Shown here one piece after another: positions 5,190 through 6,165 of a stretch of DNA of 6,165 bases. This stretch comes from Dehalococcoidales bacterium (GTDB lineage Bacteria; Chloroflexota; Dehalococcoidia; Dehalococcoidales; ARS1013), in contig DAOWHE010000065.1 in NCBI GenBank assembly GCA_030641585.1, forward strand, positions 1-6,165, read 5' to 3'. The notes beneath the pieces are model-generated. The model was not told where the DNA came from and ran no database searches. It worked only from the letters and a program-made list of their open reading frames with translations. Position 1 is the first letter of the stretch. Each line of letters opens with the position of its first letter. The translations under genes and the position numbers were made by a program.

Positions 5190-5390
5190 CTATACCCCTA
5201 TGCCCAACTCTCTTTCTCTTATTAGCGTCTTTAAGCGGGCAATATTCTTTTTAAGCCTCGGAATCTCACGGTGATTTTTCAACTGCTTAGTGGCCGCCTT
5301 AAAACGGAGTTCAAAAAGCTCCTTATGCGCCGCTTCCAGTTGTTTTTTGAGTTCCTTATCATTGAGAGCCCGGATTTCTTTAGTTTTCAA
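5190..5390 (-). CDS. rpmC: 50S ribosomal protein L29
   Basis: L29 is a small helical-hairpin protein near the polypeptide exit tunnel, contacting L23 and nascent-chain factors such as trigger factor and SRP. The 66-residue product matches the family. The N-terminal KTKEIRALNDKELKKQLEAAHKELFELRF helix, including the conserved LFxLRF, is followed by HREIPRLKKNIARLKTLIRER, which contains the R-x-x-R-x-x-IARLKT signature of the second helix. The start is a TTG at 5390, 11 bases inside rplP; no ATG or GTG is available in this frame nearby (the ATG at 5397 is out of frame), and AGGGAG lies ten bases upstream. TAG stop, 11 bases before rpsQ. The rare start codon and the overlap suggest coupling to rplP translation. 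Confidence 0.96.
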   Translation of the reverse strand: MKTKEIRALNDKELKKQLEAAHKELFELRFKAATKQLKNHREIPRLKKNIARLKTLIRERELGIGV

Positions 5391-5844
5391 ACTGCATTAG
5401 CTCCCTATTTAGCGAATTACCATCAGCAACTATGCCGGTTTCCTTAAGCACAAATTTAGTGTCGATAGGTAGTTTGTGCGAAGCCAGACGCATTGCCTCC
5501 TTGGCTAGCTCCTGGCTGACGCCGCCTAATTCAAACAGGATTCTTCCCCGCCTGGCAACAGCCACCCAATGGTCAGGGGCTCCCTTGCCACTACCCATCC
5601 TGGTTTCGGCCGCCTTCTTGGTCACCGGCTTATCAGGAAAAACACGTATCCACACCTTCCCGCCGCGACGAATATGGTGAGTAATAGCCCGCCGCGCCGC
5701 CTCAATCTGTCGACTGGTAATCCAGGCTGACTCCATCGCCTGCAGCCCGAAATCGCCGAAGACAACTGTATTCCCTGTCTGGGCACTACCCCGGCGGTGT
5801 CCTTTATGACTTTTTCTGTATTTCACCCGTTTCGGTTGTAGCAT
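5380..5844 (-). CDS. rplP: 50S ribosomal protein L16
   Basis: L16 binds 23S rRNA near the A site and is needed for tRNA accommodation and large-subunit maturation. The N-terminal MLQPKRVKYRKSHKG is canonical, followed by VVFGDFGLQAMESAWITSRQIEAARRAITHHIRRGGKVWIRVFPDKPVTKKAAETRMGSGKG in family order; PDHWVAVARRGRILFELGGV and AKEAMRLASHKLPIDTKFV close the fold. At 154 residues it is longer than the usual 136-145, because about a dozen residues (ETGIVADGNSLNRELMQFEN region) follow the normal end. The ATG at 5844 lies 41 bases inside the upstream gene, and AGGAG at 5853-5849 precedes it with short spacing. The canonical N-terminus leaves no doubt about the start. The TAA stop overlaps rpmC by 11 bases. 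Confidence 0.98.
   Translation of the reverse strand: MLQPKRVKYRKSHKGHRRGSAQTGNTVVFGDFGLQAMESAWITSRQIEAARRAITHHIRRGGKVWIRVFPDKPVTKKAAETRMGSGKGAPDHWVAVARRGRILFELGGVSQELAKEAMRLASHKLPIDTKFVLKETGIVADGNSLNRELMQFEN
5401..5406 (-). promoter_or_regulatory. Shine-Dalgarno supporting the TTG start of rpmC
   Basis: AGGGAG on the minus strand lies inside the 3' end of rplP, ten bases before the TTG at 5390. With no in-frame ATG or GTG close by, it supports the non-standard start. Confidence 0.6.
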
Positions 5845-6165
5845 CCATCTCCTCTTTCTCTACCGCCGCCGGGGGCTTGGCCGCCCTTGTTCTTTTTGCC
5901 TTTGGTTTAGCCGGTTTCTCTTCGGCTACTGCTTCAATAGTCGCCGCCTCAGCCGGTTTTACCTCCACCTCTTCAGCCGCCGGGGGCTTGGCTGCCCTTG
6001 TTCTTTTTGCCTTTGGTTTAGCCGGTTTCTCTTCGGCTACTGCTTCAACAATCGCCGCCTCAGCCGGTTTTGCTTCCGCCTCTTCAGCCACCGGGGGCTT
6101 GGCCGCCCTTGTTCTTTTTGCCTTTGGTTTAGCCGGTTTCTCTTTGGCTACTGCTTCAACAATCG
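5804..6165 (-). CDS. rpsC: Probable 30S ribosomal protein S3, repetitive C-terminal tail only (5' end outside window)
   Basis: The frame is open from the right edge to a TAA at 5804 and yields 119 complete residues. None of the S3 core (KH domains) is visible. The assignment rests on position, since rpsC directly precedes rplP in the S10 operon, and on the fact that bacterial S3 often carries a variable charged C-terminal tail. The tail is low complexity, rich in Ala, Lys, Pro and Glu, and made of 37-residue repeats: an acidic VEAVAEEKPAKP part, then a basic KAKRTRAAKPP part. It then leaves the repeat and ends EMDATTETGEIQKKS. It resembles the Ala-Lys-Pro tails of histone-H1-like proteins and is presumably disordered. 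Alternatively it could be an unrelated inserted lysine-rich gene. It overlaps rplP by 41 bases. Confidence 0.72.
   Translation of the reverse strand, partial: IVEAVAKEKPAKPKAKRTRAAKPPVAEEAEAKPAEAAIVEAVAEEKPAKPKAKRTRAAKPPAAEEVEVKPAEAATIEAVAEEKPAKPKAKRTRAAKPPAAVEKEEMDATTETGEIQKKS
5849..5853 (-). promoter_or_regulatory. Shine-Dalgarno of rplP inside the upstream gene
   Basis: AGGAG, within a longer GAGAAAGAGGAG purine run, precedes the ATG at 5844 by four bases (GAGG by six). The site is coding sequence of the upstream tail, where it encodes its KEE residues, so rplP initiation occurs inside translated mRNA. Confidence 0.6.
5865..6165 (-). repeat. 111-bp in-frame tandem repeat, about 2.7 copies visible
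   Basis: Three copies begin at 5865, 5976 and 6087 (plus-strand coordinates); the last is cut by the window edge after 79 bases. The period of 111 bases is 37 codons, so the repeat keeps the reading frame. By direct comparison the first two copies differ at 6 of 111 bases, and the second and the partial third at 3 of 79. Several of the differences are silent. More copies may lie beyond the edge. High DNA identity suggests recent unequal exchange or slippage. Confidence 0.95.

Overview
The window is an uninterrupted stretch of the bacterial S10–spc ribosomal-protein operon, read entirely from the minus strand, so transcription runs from high to low coordinates. In transcription order it holds: the 3' end of a gene that is most likely rpsC (S3, repetitive C-terminal tail), rplP (L16), rpmC (L29), rpsQ (S17), rplN (L14), two non-ribosomal genes, rplX (L24), rplE (L5), rpsN (S14, zinc form), rpsH (S8), rplF (L6), rplR (L18), rpsE (S5), rpmD (L30) and the 5' part of rplO (L15). 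No gap between genes exceeds 30 bases. Several genes overlap or abut, many have Shine-Dalgarno motifs lying inside the upstream gene, and I see no internal terminator or convincing promoter. The whole window looks like one transcript with strong translational coupling.

The unusual part is 3457-4489. Between rplN and rplX, which normally sit side by side in bacteria, lie two extra genes on the same strand. The first encodes a 265-residue protein with an N-terminal ferredoxin domain and a Cys-containing C-terminal domain. The second encodes an 81-residue protein with eight cysteines, including a zinc-ribbon-like pair of CxxC motifs. They overlap each other by 11 bases and are spaced tightly to the ribosomal genes, so a redox/Fe-S module appears to be co-expressed with core ribosomal proteins. 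The function of this pair is not known to me, and no ribosomal role can be shown from sequence alone.

A second oddity is the rpsC-like 3' end at the right edge. It encodes an Ala/Lys/Pro/Glu-rich tail made of a 111-bp (37-residue) tandem repeat, about 2.7 copies visible and cut by the window edge. Copies are about 95% identical in DNA, which points to recent expansion. The last 41 bases of this gene overlap the start of rplP.

The organism is a bacterium. The gene order and single-type ribosomal proteins are bacterial, S14 and L24 both keep four cysteines (zinc forms), and the ferredoxin protein belongs to a type I associate with anaerobes. The overall style of the proteins recalls Chloroflexota (Dehalococcoidia), but that is a low-confidence impression from memory, not a computed placement. 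Non-ATG starts are frequent: GTG for L15, L30 and S5, TTG for L29.
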